Shown here piece after piece: positions 44,675 to 55,869 of a stretch of DNA of 64,000 nucleotides. Origin of the DNA: Aspidapion aeneum (Eukaryota; Arthropoda; Insecta; Coleoptera; Brentidae). The DNA lies in the NCBI GenBank assembly GCA_963576565.1, contig OY755045.1:39948667-40012666 (forward strand), read 5' to 3'. Under the pieces are notes generated by a model that was given only the letters and a program-made list of their open reading frames with translations, was not told the origin of the DNA and did not search any database. Position numbers and translations under genes: made by a program. The first letter of the stretch is position 1. Each line of letters opens with the position of its first letter.

Positions 44675-44843
44675 AAAATTTTCCCTCGAATATATGGCAT
44701 CCTAGATTCCAAGTCCAAATAAACAATCTCAAACGAAACTTGTTCCCCAGGCTGTGCTTTACTGCCCACCCATCTTTCTTCATGTTCTGTACCCGCAGCG
44801 CTTTTTGGCAAAGATACATTGAAGGTTTTGTAAATCAAACAAC
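44675..44843 (-). CDS. POLR1F: POLR1F (RPA43) exon 3
   Basis: 169 bases between a ttttactgcag acceptor and a gtaagtac donor. It completes the OB/S1-like domain: CLIYKTFNVSLPKSAAGTEH, a WVGSKAQPGEQVSFEI segment, and LESRMPYIRGKI. It joins exon 2 through a shared Gly codon and exon 4 through a Leu codon. The -CL(I/V)...FN(V/A)S(I/L)PK- pattern with the later W.G and PYI/RG are features of the RPA43 OB fold. A foldback-like element ends only ~28 bases beyond the donor. Confidence 0.93.
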
Positions 44844-44904
44844 CTGCAGTAAAACAAAATAGCTGCTTTAAATCTAGCCCCATAATTTAATTTATTAAAA
44901 ATGA

Positions 44905-47110
44905 TGAAAGCAATGTTTTGACACAGTTAAGTAGACCCTAAATAATCATAAATCATTTTGACCCTTATTATGCATTTCTCGAATAAAATAGTAAACAACA
45001 AAGGAGGAGGCACTAAATACATTGTTTACCGGGACGCGTCAGATGAGCTGAATTTGAGATATGTTGAAGGACGAACCTTCCTGATATTTTTACCAAAAAA
45101 AATTAGGGGGGTCATAGGATTCGTTTTCGAGCTATACTTACTTAAAGGTGCGCCACTGAAATATGAGAAAATATGACCATTTGTAGTTTTTTTGTAATAA
45201 TTTATCGCCAAATAAAAATAAAAAAACTGATATAAGCTTTACTTTATTGGTAAAAGAGTTCTTTTAAGAATTTTATCAGTTTTTGACATATAGTTTCCGT
45301 CACATACCTACAGAGTGGCTGAAAATAATTTTAAAAAAATACAAGAAAAATACCTGAGATTTATTAAATATAAAGAAAGGAAACTAAAAATGCATGGTCA
45401 AAATTAACTTCACTTGCTTTCATGTGAGTCGCTTTAACTATTCTAGAGTGATGTTTGCATAATAGGTTATGTGATAAGCTTACAGGGTATTTCAAAAAAA
45501 AAATTAATTCTACGCATGACATGTTTCCTAATTGTCTACGGAATAGTGTGTTTACCGGGACGCGTTAAATGAGGTGAATTTTTGATGTGTTTGAGCCCAA
45601 GCCGTCTAAATACTCGTCTCAAAGAAATTGGGGGTCATCGGTTTCGTTTTCGAGCTGTAATTATTTAAATCCGCCACTGGAAGAAAGAAAAATGTGAATT
45701 TTTGTAGTGTTTTTGCTATAACTTCTCGTCAAATAGAAATAAAAAACCAATATTAATTTTATTTAGTTGAAAAAAAAACTCTTTTTAAGTATGTTTTCGA
45801 TTTTTTTTAGTTTTCGTCACATATCTACAGAGTGGCTCAAAATATGAATAACAGAAATACAGGAATAATAACTGGGATTTGTTAAATATACCTAATGGAT
45901 GAAATTAAAAATACATAGTCAAAATAAATTCATTTGCTTCAATGTGAGTCGTTGTACTTATTGTAAAGTAACATTTACATACATAATGGTTTATGTAGTA
46001 AACCTTAAGGGAAAATCAAAGATTTTTTAAATTAAACAAATAATAGGTGTACTAACTGTGTAGCGGAATAGTGCGCTTAACGGGATGCGTCAGGTCAGGT
46101 GAATTTGAGATATGTTAGAGCCCAAGCCATCCTGAAACTTGCTCAAAAATATTGGGGGGGGTCACCGGTTTCGTTTTTGAGCTATACTCATGAATTTTCG
46201 CTACAACTTCTATCTCTTTATAGGGATAAAAAGTTGATATTTAAACTTTTATCAATTAAGTTTGTTTACAGGCTTTCTTTCTGAAAATTTTTGGCAGAAC
46301 CCCCGGAAAGGGGTGAATAGACCCCTTTTTGTCCCCACATTTCCTATATTCTAGCATTAAATAAGTATAACTCGAAAACAAAACCGATCACCACCCACTT
46401 TTTCTTGAAACAAGTATTACGACGGTTTAGGCTCTCACATATCTCAAATTCAGTGCATCTGACGCATCCCAGTAAACATTTTCCACACACTATTCCATAG
46501 GCAATCAGTACACATGTTATGCGAATTTCAAAAATGTTTGAAATACCCATTAAGTCTATTATTATTATTGTATTTCAATTATTCAGAGTTTGAGCCACTA
46601 TGTAGATATATGATGAAAACTATATGTCAAAAAATGAGAACATACTTAAAAAGACTCTTTTTTTTTCAACAAAATAAAATTCATATTGGTTTTTTATTTT
46701 TCTTTCACAAGAAGTTATAACAAAAAACTACAAAATCTTACATTTTACCATAATCCATTTAAATAATTATAGCTCGAAAACGAAACCGATGACCACCCTG
46801 TAGGTATGTGACGCAAACTATATGTTAAAAATTGATAAAATTCCTAAAAGGACTCTTTTGTTAATAAAATAAGACTAATATCATTTTTTTGTTTTTATTT
46901 GGCGATAAGTTATTACAAAAAAAACGACAAAAGGTCATATTTTTCCATATTTCAGTGGCGCGCATTTAAATAAGTATAGCACGAAAACGAATCCTATGAC
47001 CCCCCAATTTTTTTTGGTAAAAATATTAGGAAGGTTTGGCCTTTAACATATCTCAAATTCAGCTTATCTGACGCGTCCCGGTAAACAATGTATTTAGTGC
47101 CTTCTCCTTT
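44905..47110. repeat. Palindromic array of ~526-bp repeats
   Basis: The segment starting gtttaccgggacgcgt occurs forward at 45024, 45550 and (changed) about 46072. It occurs inverted at 46436-46477 and 47048-47086, with a truncated inverted copy near 46755. Each unit carries gaatttgagatatgtt, a gtcatcggtttcgttttcgagcta-like block and a aaataaaaaa(a)ctgata tail. The outermost copies pair as ~300-bp inverted repeats. No protein frame is conserved between units. Confidence 0.75.
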
Positions 47111-47855
47111 GTAGAGAATTTAATTTTCTACAATTTTTGGCCAATCAATATTTTTAAAAAATAAATGGATCCATGACGGATCTGATACCTGCCTAGCTCT
47201 AGCCTATTAGTACACTTCAAGTGAAGCCCTTGATATATCAGCCTTAAAAACAGTTTTTAATAAATATCTTAGAAACTAAAGCTCTTACGAAGTTTTTGGT
47301 TATGACATAAATTATTAAACAAAATGTAGTTTACTATACTCTGAAAACCGCATATTGATACGATACTCCGTTCAAAAGTTGGAATTTTAAAATTTTTTAA
47401 TTGCCAAAAAACTGTCATTAGCATTAATGGATTTTGACCAAAATCTAATTAGCTTGTAAGAGTGTCGAACACTATTTTACCTGAAAATTTTATGAAAACC
47501 GATTTAGCGGTTTCGGATCTATTGTGTTACGGACAGACACAGACACACACACCGAACCCACACACAGACAGACATCACGACGATATTGCTAAGATAGGTC
47601 AAAATACACAAATAACACATTTTAGGCGTTATCTGAAAAAAAAAATTATCTTGAAAATAATACCTTCTCTAGCCATTGCTGCACGGGCTAGGAAGGTAAA
47701 AAATGACGGAAGAAATGTTTTGACACAGTTAAGTAATCCTTGAAGAGTAGATTATAAAATCATTTTCACCCTTAATATGCATTTCTCGAATAAAATAGTA
47801 AAAAACACATTTGTAGAGAATTTAATATTCTACAATTTTTGCCCAATCAATATAA
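47111..47855 (+). repeat. Family A repeat copy 2 between direct duplications
   Basis: Family A sequence (47165-47703) ends gctgcacgggctaggaaggta. It is preceded by tttgtagagaatttaatttt (47111) and followed at 47810 by the same sequence. The stretch 47706-47800 repeats 44905-45000 in direct orientation (atgttttgacacagttaagt on both). This looks like insertion of family A into an existing repeat array. Confidence 0.6.
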
Positions 47856-48539
47856 AAAAAATAATAATTGCTAACAATAAGCAAAAAGTGTAAAAAATAA
47901 GAACACTAACGCAGTTTTTTGAACTTTTGAAATATATCATAAAAAATAGGTGCACAATTAAATTACGAAGTTATATAGGACATAGTTTTCAACAATGTTT
48001 GTCATAAGAAGTTTTTTATATGACACTAGGGAAATCTAAAAGAATGGCTGCCAAAAGACCATACTATTAGTTTTGGGAAATTCGGGTACCAACCTTAGTT
48101 CAAAGAAAAGGTATCTGGGTATTTTTAGAGACCTTTTTTGTGATAATCATTTGGCTTTTCATAAAGTTATAATTGTTTGAATTTGGGTATTTCTTGCGAG
48201 ATGATATTATAATCCTTTGTTTTGACGAAGTGTTCAACTTATTCAAAGTGAATTAAGATAAAACCAAGTCCTTAAAGTCTTTACTTAAAATAGCCGAAAT
48301 AAGTTGTCATTGTTATTTCTTGTAGTATTTGTTTTATAATTTTTAAAAATGTTTGTTACCAAACAAAAAAATTCAATCTAAAATTTTATTAAATTATCCT
48401 GTTTTGGGTGTTTTAACTATGTTAATAGTTATTATCGAAACTGCAATACATTTGTTTTCCAATATAATTTTTTTTGACCGATTTTAATAAATAGTAACCC
48501 ATTTAATAGTCCATTTTTCTATTACCCTGCTAAAAAACA
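47856..48539. other. POLR1F intron 2, nothing recognised
   Basis: AT-rich, without supportable features. Confidence 0.4.
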
Positions 48540-48926
48540 GCTAATAGTTACGGGCCAATCGGGGGGCACGGCAGTGCCCCGCCAAGTTCGCGTAAACAGC
48601 TGTACCATCTTTTCTTGAAACATTTCAGCCCATATTATTTGACCATCTAAAACTCTACTTCGAATGAGCAACAAAACTGAAACTTTGCACATAGAGTCAA
48701 CAACCCCTCTAAGTTTCTTTGGCTTCCATAAAGTAGTAAAGTAGTTACGAAATTGCAAAAAAACGTCGAAATTGCCACTCACTACCCATGTATAAATCAT
48801 CAAAATTCTACTGTACTTCCAGAGTACAAAGTTTAAATTTGGCAGACCGATAGAAATGACCAAACCCTTGGAAAAAACCAAAAAACCCCAAAATTCTAAT
48901 TTACTCCCCTCCCCTATACATATGTG
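48540..48926 (+). repeat. Family B repeat copy 2, first part
   Basis: Colinear with 24905-25200 (gtaccatcttttcttgaaa, then aagtagtaaagtagttacga). It breaks off at 48926 and resumes at 50513. Confidence 0.75.
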
Positions 48927-50512
48927 GGTTATTCTTAAAATATGGTAACATCTGACTTAATAGTTTTCAACAAAAAATAATTGATTTACCACTTTTTGGG
49001 TGATTACAATATGTTGCTATGGTCAAACATACTAAAATGTGATATGTGACAGAGATAACAAATCTTTAGTTTTTGAGTTATTTTTGTTTTCGTGTTCACA
49101 CGAGTGACAACTGTATCACACCAGTGACTTTAATAAATATACTTGAAACAAAAATATCAAAAATCCGAAATATTTTATTTTGAATATTAAATATAAAGAT
49201 ACAATCAAATAAAAATAAATGGATCCATCTGATACCTTCCTAGCTAGCCTATTAGCACACTACAAGAGAAGTCATAATATATCAATCTTTAAAACAGTTT
49301 TTTGCAAATATCTCAGAAACTAAAGCTCCTACAAAGTTTTTTGTTAACACAAATTATTGAGCAAAATGCAGTCTATACTATATTCCGAAAACATGCTCCG
49401 TTAAAATTTTAGCATTTTTTAAATACTTTAATTGTCAAAAAACTGTTATTAGCACTACTGGATTTTGACTAAAATCTATTAAACTAGTTAGAGTATTGAA
49501 GACTATTTTACCTAAAAATTTTATGAAAATCGGTTCAGGGGTTTAGGAGCTATCGTGTTACGGACAGACATACACACACACACACAGACAGACATCATGA
49601 GACCAAATAACACATTTTCGGTGTTTTATTTCTAAAAACTATTGATTTTTATAATTAAGCTACCCATTTACACACAGTCTGCCTGCAGTCCCAGCCCCTG
49701 TCTTGTGTGCTAGTCAACGAGTCTGTCCGATAGTTTCTAGTACACACAACTGACAGTCTAGGAATTCAGGTGGACTGTGTATGGGCACCCTTATAAGCAA
49801 AAAATGTCACTGTCACTAATGTGATATGATGTCAAAAGTGATGTCAATAAAACATTCTAAAAGTTGAAGAAGTGACAAAACAGTCACTATTACTGTATTT
49901 GACTGTTAGTAAAATGCCTCCTTGTTGTATTTAAGGAACAGTTTTGAAAATAAATATTTTACTATTTACTCCTTATATTTTTAGAAACACGTGTGACACT
50001 TATCTCGGCCAAAACGTTAAATCTATTTTAACATCACTAAAACTTCACAGAAACTGAATTATATAACCCATTTCACTTTACATCCTTAAACTGTACCTTT
50101 GGTGCTGCCCCGTTTTCAGGTAAATTAGATGGGTAAAGTAAGCAGTGATGGCAGATTAAAAAAAAAACTGTGACTACATGTGATCACGCCAGTGACAGTA
50201 AAATTAATTACAGGTGGATTTTTTGTTTTTTTGTAAAAACTAAAAGCTGAATGAGTGAAAACAAATATTTTTCAGAAATTAAAAGTTTTGGTCCACTTTA
50301 ATAATCCCCAAAATCAATTTTATTATCTCAAAATATTTTTATTAGTTTGAAAATTACACCACACCACATGACATGTCACATAGTGAGTTTATTGCTGCTG
50401 GAAAATGTAAGCCTTTGGGATAACTATAAACTTATTTTGATTTCAAAAGAATAAGTGGTTTTAAATATACAATCCAATTACATGCAATGTTACCATTTTT
50501 CAAGAACAACCC
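48927..50512. mobile_element. TIR element 1.59 kb interrupting the family B repeat
   Basis: Ends gggttattcttaaaatatgg and, reverse complemented, gggttgttcttgaaaaatgg form ~26-bp TIRs exactly at the two breakpoints of the family B copy. Inside are many gtgaca/tgtcac words and a family A copy (49212-49665). No transposase. Confidence 0.7.
49212..49665 (+). repeat. Family A repeat copy 3
   Basis: From ggatccatctgataccttcc through aaaatcggttcaggggttta to a (CA)n-rich cacacacacagacagacatc end. Matches 47165-47600 directly and 24605-24912 in reverse. It is nested inside the TIR element. Confidence 0.65.
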
Positions 50513-50895
50513 ATTTTTGTTCCAAAGACGCTAGAGAGCTGAGCTTTCGCAGACTGATAGCAAATATGATAAATCTATTGGAAAAAATTAAAAACCTCAA
50601 AATTTTAATTTGCTTTCCTCTCTTATTAATGTAAAGTTATGTAAAGGTAACATTGCCCACTTCCAGAAACGCTAGAGAGCTGAGCTTTGGAAGACTAGTA
50701 GGACCTATGATAAAACCATAGGAAAAAATTTAAAAACACCAAAATTTTATTTGACTTCCCTCTCCTATTAATGTAAAGTTATGTATAAGTACCATTGCCC
50801 AGTTCTAGGAATGCTAGGGAACTGAGCTTTAGAAGGCTGATAGGAACTATGATAAAACCATAGAAAAAATTTAAAAAACCTCAGTTTTTAATAGG
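50513..50895 (+). repeat. 142-bp tandem units of family B copy 2
   Basis: gctagagagctgagcttt-type starts at 50530, 50671 and 50813 (periods 141 and 142). Copy 1 at 25220 has two such units, so unit number varies. Confidence 0.8.
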
Positions 50896-51002
50896 GCATT
50901 GCAAAAATTTTGAATATTTTACTACTTCAAAACTTAAATATTATACAAATCCTGCAAAAAGGAGAGAAATCATAACAAAAGCATTTCATGTAAAAAAGAG
51001 CC

Positions 51003-51315
51003 AAGTATGTGAAAATGGTATTCTGCAAAAAAAATTGAAATAAAAGTAGAGCCAAGTTCTTCAATAAAAATTTTAAAATGAAAGGTTCTTACTAGTTTGG
51101 AAATGTTTTTCTAAACTTGGCTATTACAACTGCAACTGAATCTTGGGCATAGTGCTAAATTGAACATAAAGAAGTTTGGCTGTAATAGCAAAGTTTAAAA
51201 TAAACATTTCCAAACTAGTAAGAACCTTTCATTTTGAAATTTTTTATTGGAGAACTTGGCTCTACTTTTATCTCAATTCTTTTTACAGAATATCATTTTC
51301 ACATACTTAATTTTA
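51003..51315. repeat. Long near-perfect palindrome ending family B copy 2
   Basis: Arms 51003-51138 and 51169-51315 are inverted copies (tagagccaagttcttcaat / attggagaacttggctcta; aggttcttactagtttgga / tccaaactagtaagaacct). The loop is ~30 bases. Present in a more diverged form at 25440-25620. Confidence 0.85.
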
Positions 51316-52555
51316 TACTTAAAGTAATACACTACCATATGTGGTTGTTATTTTCCTCTGTGGCACACTTAAAACATTTTTAGGGGGGTGAAAAATGTCT
51401 GTTTTAAAGTAGTCCGCCATTTTAACTTTTGTACAAAAATGGCTCCTGATATAGAAAACATAAAACTTTAAGTTTTATAAAAAAAGTTTATAAAACATTT
51501 CTTGCTAGAAATGAAATAGTTTATAAAACATTTTTTGCTAGAAATGAAATGTTCTATTTAATTTCTTTTTAGTTTTTAAAATAATTAAATTTTTTGGTTA
51601 AATTTTTGGTTTAGCAAAAAAATAGTGACATGTATTTGACAGATTTTGCTGTGCTACAAACTCACGTCTAAGCTAGAGATGCATTTCTAATAAATAAGCA
51701 TTGACAAACAGAAAAATCCCTTACTATTTTAAATAAGACTTTCAAGAAATTTAAAAAACATTTTTTTTTTAAATTTCAATTTTGTCTTTTTTTTAAATTG
51801 ATCATAATGAAAGACCTTTCAAATAGGCCCCATATCACTATCCAGGTGTAACTAGTTTTCGAGATATCTTAATGTTTGTTGGTACAGTCACCCACTTTTT
51901 TAATGTCATTTCTGAGGGGTGATCAGCTGCCCACAGTAGGTGTACACATTTTTCTACAGGACCCCACATAAAAACGATGGATGGAATGTAAACATAGATA
52001 TGTCAATTATCAAATAACACAGATTTTAACAAATCATGGGTGCTTTAAAGTATACACAAAATGCATAGGAAAAACAATAAGTGATAGATGATTCATTGCC
52101 CAAAGTTTAGAGAAAAACGAAACATTATGCTAGACTTGCATATAGACCAAGGAAACATACTACCAGAACAAATCATAAATGAGGAAGGTAGGTAACCAAT
52201 TTATCAAAGAAATAATGGATAATAAAAGCAAAGATGAACACTCAGAACAAACAATAATACTAGAGCAAAATAGAAATTGTTTGATACCAAACGGCTTGAT
52301 AGTATTGAAGTATTGCTAGAAGTCTTCAAAAGAAGTTTTAGTTAGTAATGAGAGTAAAGAAGCATGACAAAATAAAGTAAAGTAAAGAGAAATTAGATGA
52401 TATGCACGAACTCCTAATTGCCAGAGCGGAAGGGAGATGTAGTGACTACACAGAAAGACTGCTGTGCCACCTGATGTAATGTTTAGGAAACGGTTCCGGC
52501 AGCACATGCATTTCAAAGGGACCACTTGTTTTTAGTGCTTGCACTGACTACGCCC
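51316..52555. other. POLR1F intron 2, nothing recognised
   Basis: AT-rich non-coding sequence without a clear repeat or gene. Confidence 0.4.
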
Positions 52556-52575
52556 TTAACAAAAAAAAAAAAAGG

Positions 52576-52810
52576 ATCCCACAGGACTATACAGGACTTC
52601 CACAGGACTCTACAGGACCCCACAGAACTGCTGAACAGGACATACAGGACATGTACAGGACTATATAGGGCTCCACAGGACTCTACAATACCCTGAGGGT
52701 ACAGGCGACTAAGGGGTGCCCTAAGCATCGGCTCTCTAAGAAAAACGAAAGTTAAGATTTTTCGGCCGCCTTGTTCAGCCACAAGACTATACAGGACCCC
52801 ACAGGCAGGG
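52576..52810. repeat. Degenerate (CAGGACTNTA) minisatellite
   Basis: About ten loosely spaced copies of caggact(a/c)tacaggac-like words. The open frames across it are by-products. Confidence 0.7.
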
Positions 52811-52954
52811 CTTGTACAGGAGGGATTTATTGGTAGAATAAATGTTCCAAAAATTAGCAAAATCAGTGACTGAGATGGTCTGCCAAACCTCTGGTTGATT
52901 TGAAATGAAACAACCCAGTAGATACCTGCCCAAAAATGCCCTAATGAGTAAACT

Positions 52955-54935
52955 TACAAACATCTACATCTATACCTTGTAAAGTTACGGAAAAGATAAT
53001 AGCATGGGAGTTAACAGAGTTTCTAATGCAGAATCACTCGGAGTGTCTAAATAGTTAACATGGATTTCTCAAAGGAAGGTCAGTTGCCTCAAACTTACTC
53101 CAAAATCTAGAAAAATGGACAAAAGCACAGGATGAAGGTTACCCAACTGACGTGGTGTATTTGGACTTTAAAAAAGCTTTTGACACAGTGCCGTTCATAA
53201 GACTAGCTTACAAACTATCCCACTTTGGAGTTCAAGGTAGCTTGCTGAGGTGGATTAAATCATATAATACACCAACGTTTTTGCAAAATTCATCTCCAAA
53301 GTACACCAAAGAGATAGTTGTAGACCATATTTTAAATCAGAGAAAATTCTAACCATGACATCTTTGTACATCCTGGAAATATGTACATTAATTTATAAAA
53401 ACAATTATAACATTGCTGCTGGAAATGGAGTACCGCTACATGATACCTGCCATGCTGGTGATTTGCCCTTGCCAATTCCAAGATCAAAATGATCAAATCT
53501 AACTAAGTCTTCCCTCATCTATGAAAGAAAATTTTTTTTTTAATTCGTTGTCGCATAGATTAAAATTATTACAAACAATTAGGTTATTTAGAAGACTCTT
53601 AAAAGAATTTTTTTTCAGTAAATTTTAAATTAAGTAAGATATTATATTTGTATTTTTTATCTAGTTTTTTATATACCTATGTGTGTCGTTTTTATTTATT
53701 TATGTTAAAAATTTTTGTCTAAATCTGTCTGTTTTTTAACTATGTTTACTGTGTCTTTTATACCATGTTGACCATTTTAATCTTTTAATTTTAGGCTATA
53801 AACGATTTAAAACTATTAAGTAAGAACTGTACATTTTAATTACTTTGACTTTAATAGGTAAATTTTATATATTTTTATAATATTGTTTTTTGTAGCCTTA
53901 TTAATCAATTTATTTATAAGTAGTTTTTTAGCAGGCTTTGTCTTTGTGAAACACAGTTTTCCTTTATGACAATAAAGCATTTTTGATTGATTGATTGAAG
54001 AACCTTTCAGGTTTGAATTGATGGCTGCTTCTCTGAGAAGTATGAGGTGATTAGTGGTGTAGCACAGGGCTCTGTAATAGGACCACTGCTTTTCATTGCC
54101 TACCTTCTAGATATTACAGAAAACACCCAGTGTAATACTGCTATCTATGCAGATAATGCTAAAAAATCCGCAAACCCGAGCTACCAACATGGTAGTCTCA
54201 TGCAGGACCTAGGGCTTCTGGAGGATTGGACAGACAAATGGCTTTTGAGACTTAATATTGACAAATGCACTGTGCTGCATATCGGGTTCAACAATCCTAT
54301 GGTAGACTATTACATAGGAAACACCAAACTTGAATCAGTGACAGAACAGATAGATCTTGCAGCCTCATATAGCACAAATCACAAAAAGAGCAAACTCTGT
54401 TATCTACCTCATGAGAAGAAGTTTCAAGGAAATGACAGTTGAGTGTTTCCGTAAGGCATTTACATCATATGTAAGGCCGAGCCTCTAGCATGCAGTAGTT
54501 GTGTGGAATCCATATTTCCAGAAGGATATTCAAATGCTAGAGAATGTTCAGCGCAGAGCCACAAAAATTCCACCTGCATTGAAGAAGTTGTCATATGAGG
54601 ATCAGCTGGAAATTCTCAGGCTGCCAACTCTATTTGAGAAAAGAAGTAGGAGAGATCTTATAGAAACTTACAAAATACTCCATGGTCACTACTCTTGTGA
54701 ACTTGAAATCCTTCATAGAAATACAAACCCCAACCTAAGGGGGCATTCCTTGAAGCTAAAAACCAAAAGATGTCATAGATTTTCACAAGCAAATTTTCTA
54801 ACAAATCAGTGGTACAAACATGGAATGTGCTGCCTGAAGAAACAGTGACTGCGATCAATGTGAATAATTTTAAAAACAGATTAGACAATTGAAAAGAACC
54901 TCCTATCTGCTAAGAACAAAGAACTAATAATAATA
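52955..54935 (+). pseudogene. LINE reverse transcriptase fragment, split by another LINE end
   Basis: The RT part before the break has CKVTEKIIAWELTEFL, a stop, HGFLKGRSVASNLL and VVYLDFKKAFDTVP at 52960-53271. After 53999 it resumes with SGVAQGSVIGPLLFIAYLLD, the decayed active site IYADNAKK (Asp-Asp lost to Asp-Asn), a thumb region and a C-terminal RRATKIPPALKKLSYEDQLE at 54501-54848. It ends in (TAA)n at about 54917-54935. Stops, frameshifts and active-site loss show that it is dead. Confidence 0.85.
53272..53999 (+). mobile_element. 5'-truncated LINE 3' end inserted in the RT fragment
   Basis: An AT-rich stretch without coding sequence lies between the two halves of the RT. It ends gacaataaagcatttttgattgattgattga, i.e. 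a polyadenylation-like signal plus a (TTGA)n tail typical of L2/CR1-type LINEs. Confidence 0.65.
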
Positions 54936-54987
54936 ATAATAAAACAAGCTTACAAAATATTACAAATTTTAAAAAGAAAATTCTTAC

Positions 54988-55163
54988 CAACATGGTCCTT
55001 GGCACATTTTGTAACAACCCCATTCAAAACCATACCAACTGTTGGTCTGAAAATGAAAAAATCAGCTTCTATATCAAGATGGATAAAGACATTATCTAAC
55101 CCAATTTTTCCTAGGCTTGAAGCTGGTATGACATTCTTGAATCCCAGAAGAATTCCAAATAAT
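54988..55163 (-). CDS. POLR1F: POLR1F (RPA43) exon 2
   Basis: 176 bases after a tttatttacacag acceptor, ending at gtaagaat. It encodes LFGILLGFKNVIPASS, LDNVFIHLDIEADFFIFRPT and VLNGVVTKCAKDHVG. This spans the end of the N-terminal tip-associated (SHS2-like) domain and the first strands of the OB domain. Phases close with exon 1 (Lys codon) and exon 3 (Gly codon). The following intron is 10.1 kb. Confidence 0.94.
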
Positions 55164-55443
55164 CTGTGTAAATAAAATATCAAAATTATTTATATTTTTA
55201 AAACAAATTTATGGCACTTATTTGGAAGTGGGTACTTCTGAGGGGGAAACAGCTTATGGCCTTACACATATAAATTACTTGGCATTACCCCAAGATTTAC
55301 ATGGCATTCCTGGTAATACATGTTAGGTACAAATTTTAGGTCAGCTGTTACCCCCTGTGGCCCAAAAAGAATAAACAATTTAATTTTCTTATACATTTAC
55401 AAAGCAACTTAAACCAAATTTTATTCTGACAGAAACAACTTAC

Positions 55444-55622
55444 TTTATATCATATCGGGCTATTCTCCTGCCAATTTCATCGCGTAGAGCTCCTTTAAAG
55501 TCCTGCAATTGAGCAGGATGAAGTGCAATGTGGTAGCGGCTTGTCTCTACGGTAACGCCTTCCTCAGAATTTTCAACTAGACTTTCCAGGTATTTAATGG
55601 ATAGAACACTTTTTGAGCCCAT
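55444..55622 (-). CDS. POLR1F: POLR1F (RPA43) exon 1, start of the RNA polymerase I subunit
   Basis: RPA43 pairs with RPA14 in yeast to form the Pol I stalk, which contacts initiation factor Rrn3/TIF-IA at rDNA promoters in the nucleolus. This exon starts at ATG 55622-55620 (context aaaacATGGG) and ends at a gtaagt donor. It encodes MGSKSVLSIKYLESLVENSE, then RYHIALHPAQLQDFKGALRDEI. The start is the first ATG after upstream in-frame non-ATG codons. The four exons sum to 3,681 bases, exactly 1,227 codons including the stop, with every junction in phase. Introns are 280, 9,687+457 (10,144 in total) and 2,154 bases. No upstream promoter motif was recognised. Confidence 0.93.
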
Positions 55623-55869
55623 GTTTTGATTCAAAATCCTCTTCGAATTTTAAATTTTTTTTGAAAAATGTGAGGTTAGAGAAACACGTTTTGATGCAGA
55701 GAATTAGCTTAGGTTTGGTAAGTTAAGTCAATTTCAAATAGACAAGGCAGCCTACCGGTATATGACGTCATCGATTGTCTGCCGATTATTTCGGGGTCGT
55801 CCACAAATGATGAGGTAACTAATTAGGGTCACTGCATCCTGGAAGCAGCCAAGGTTTCCAGGTTGTCAC

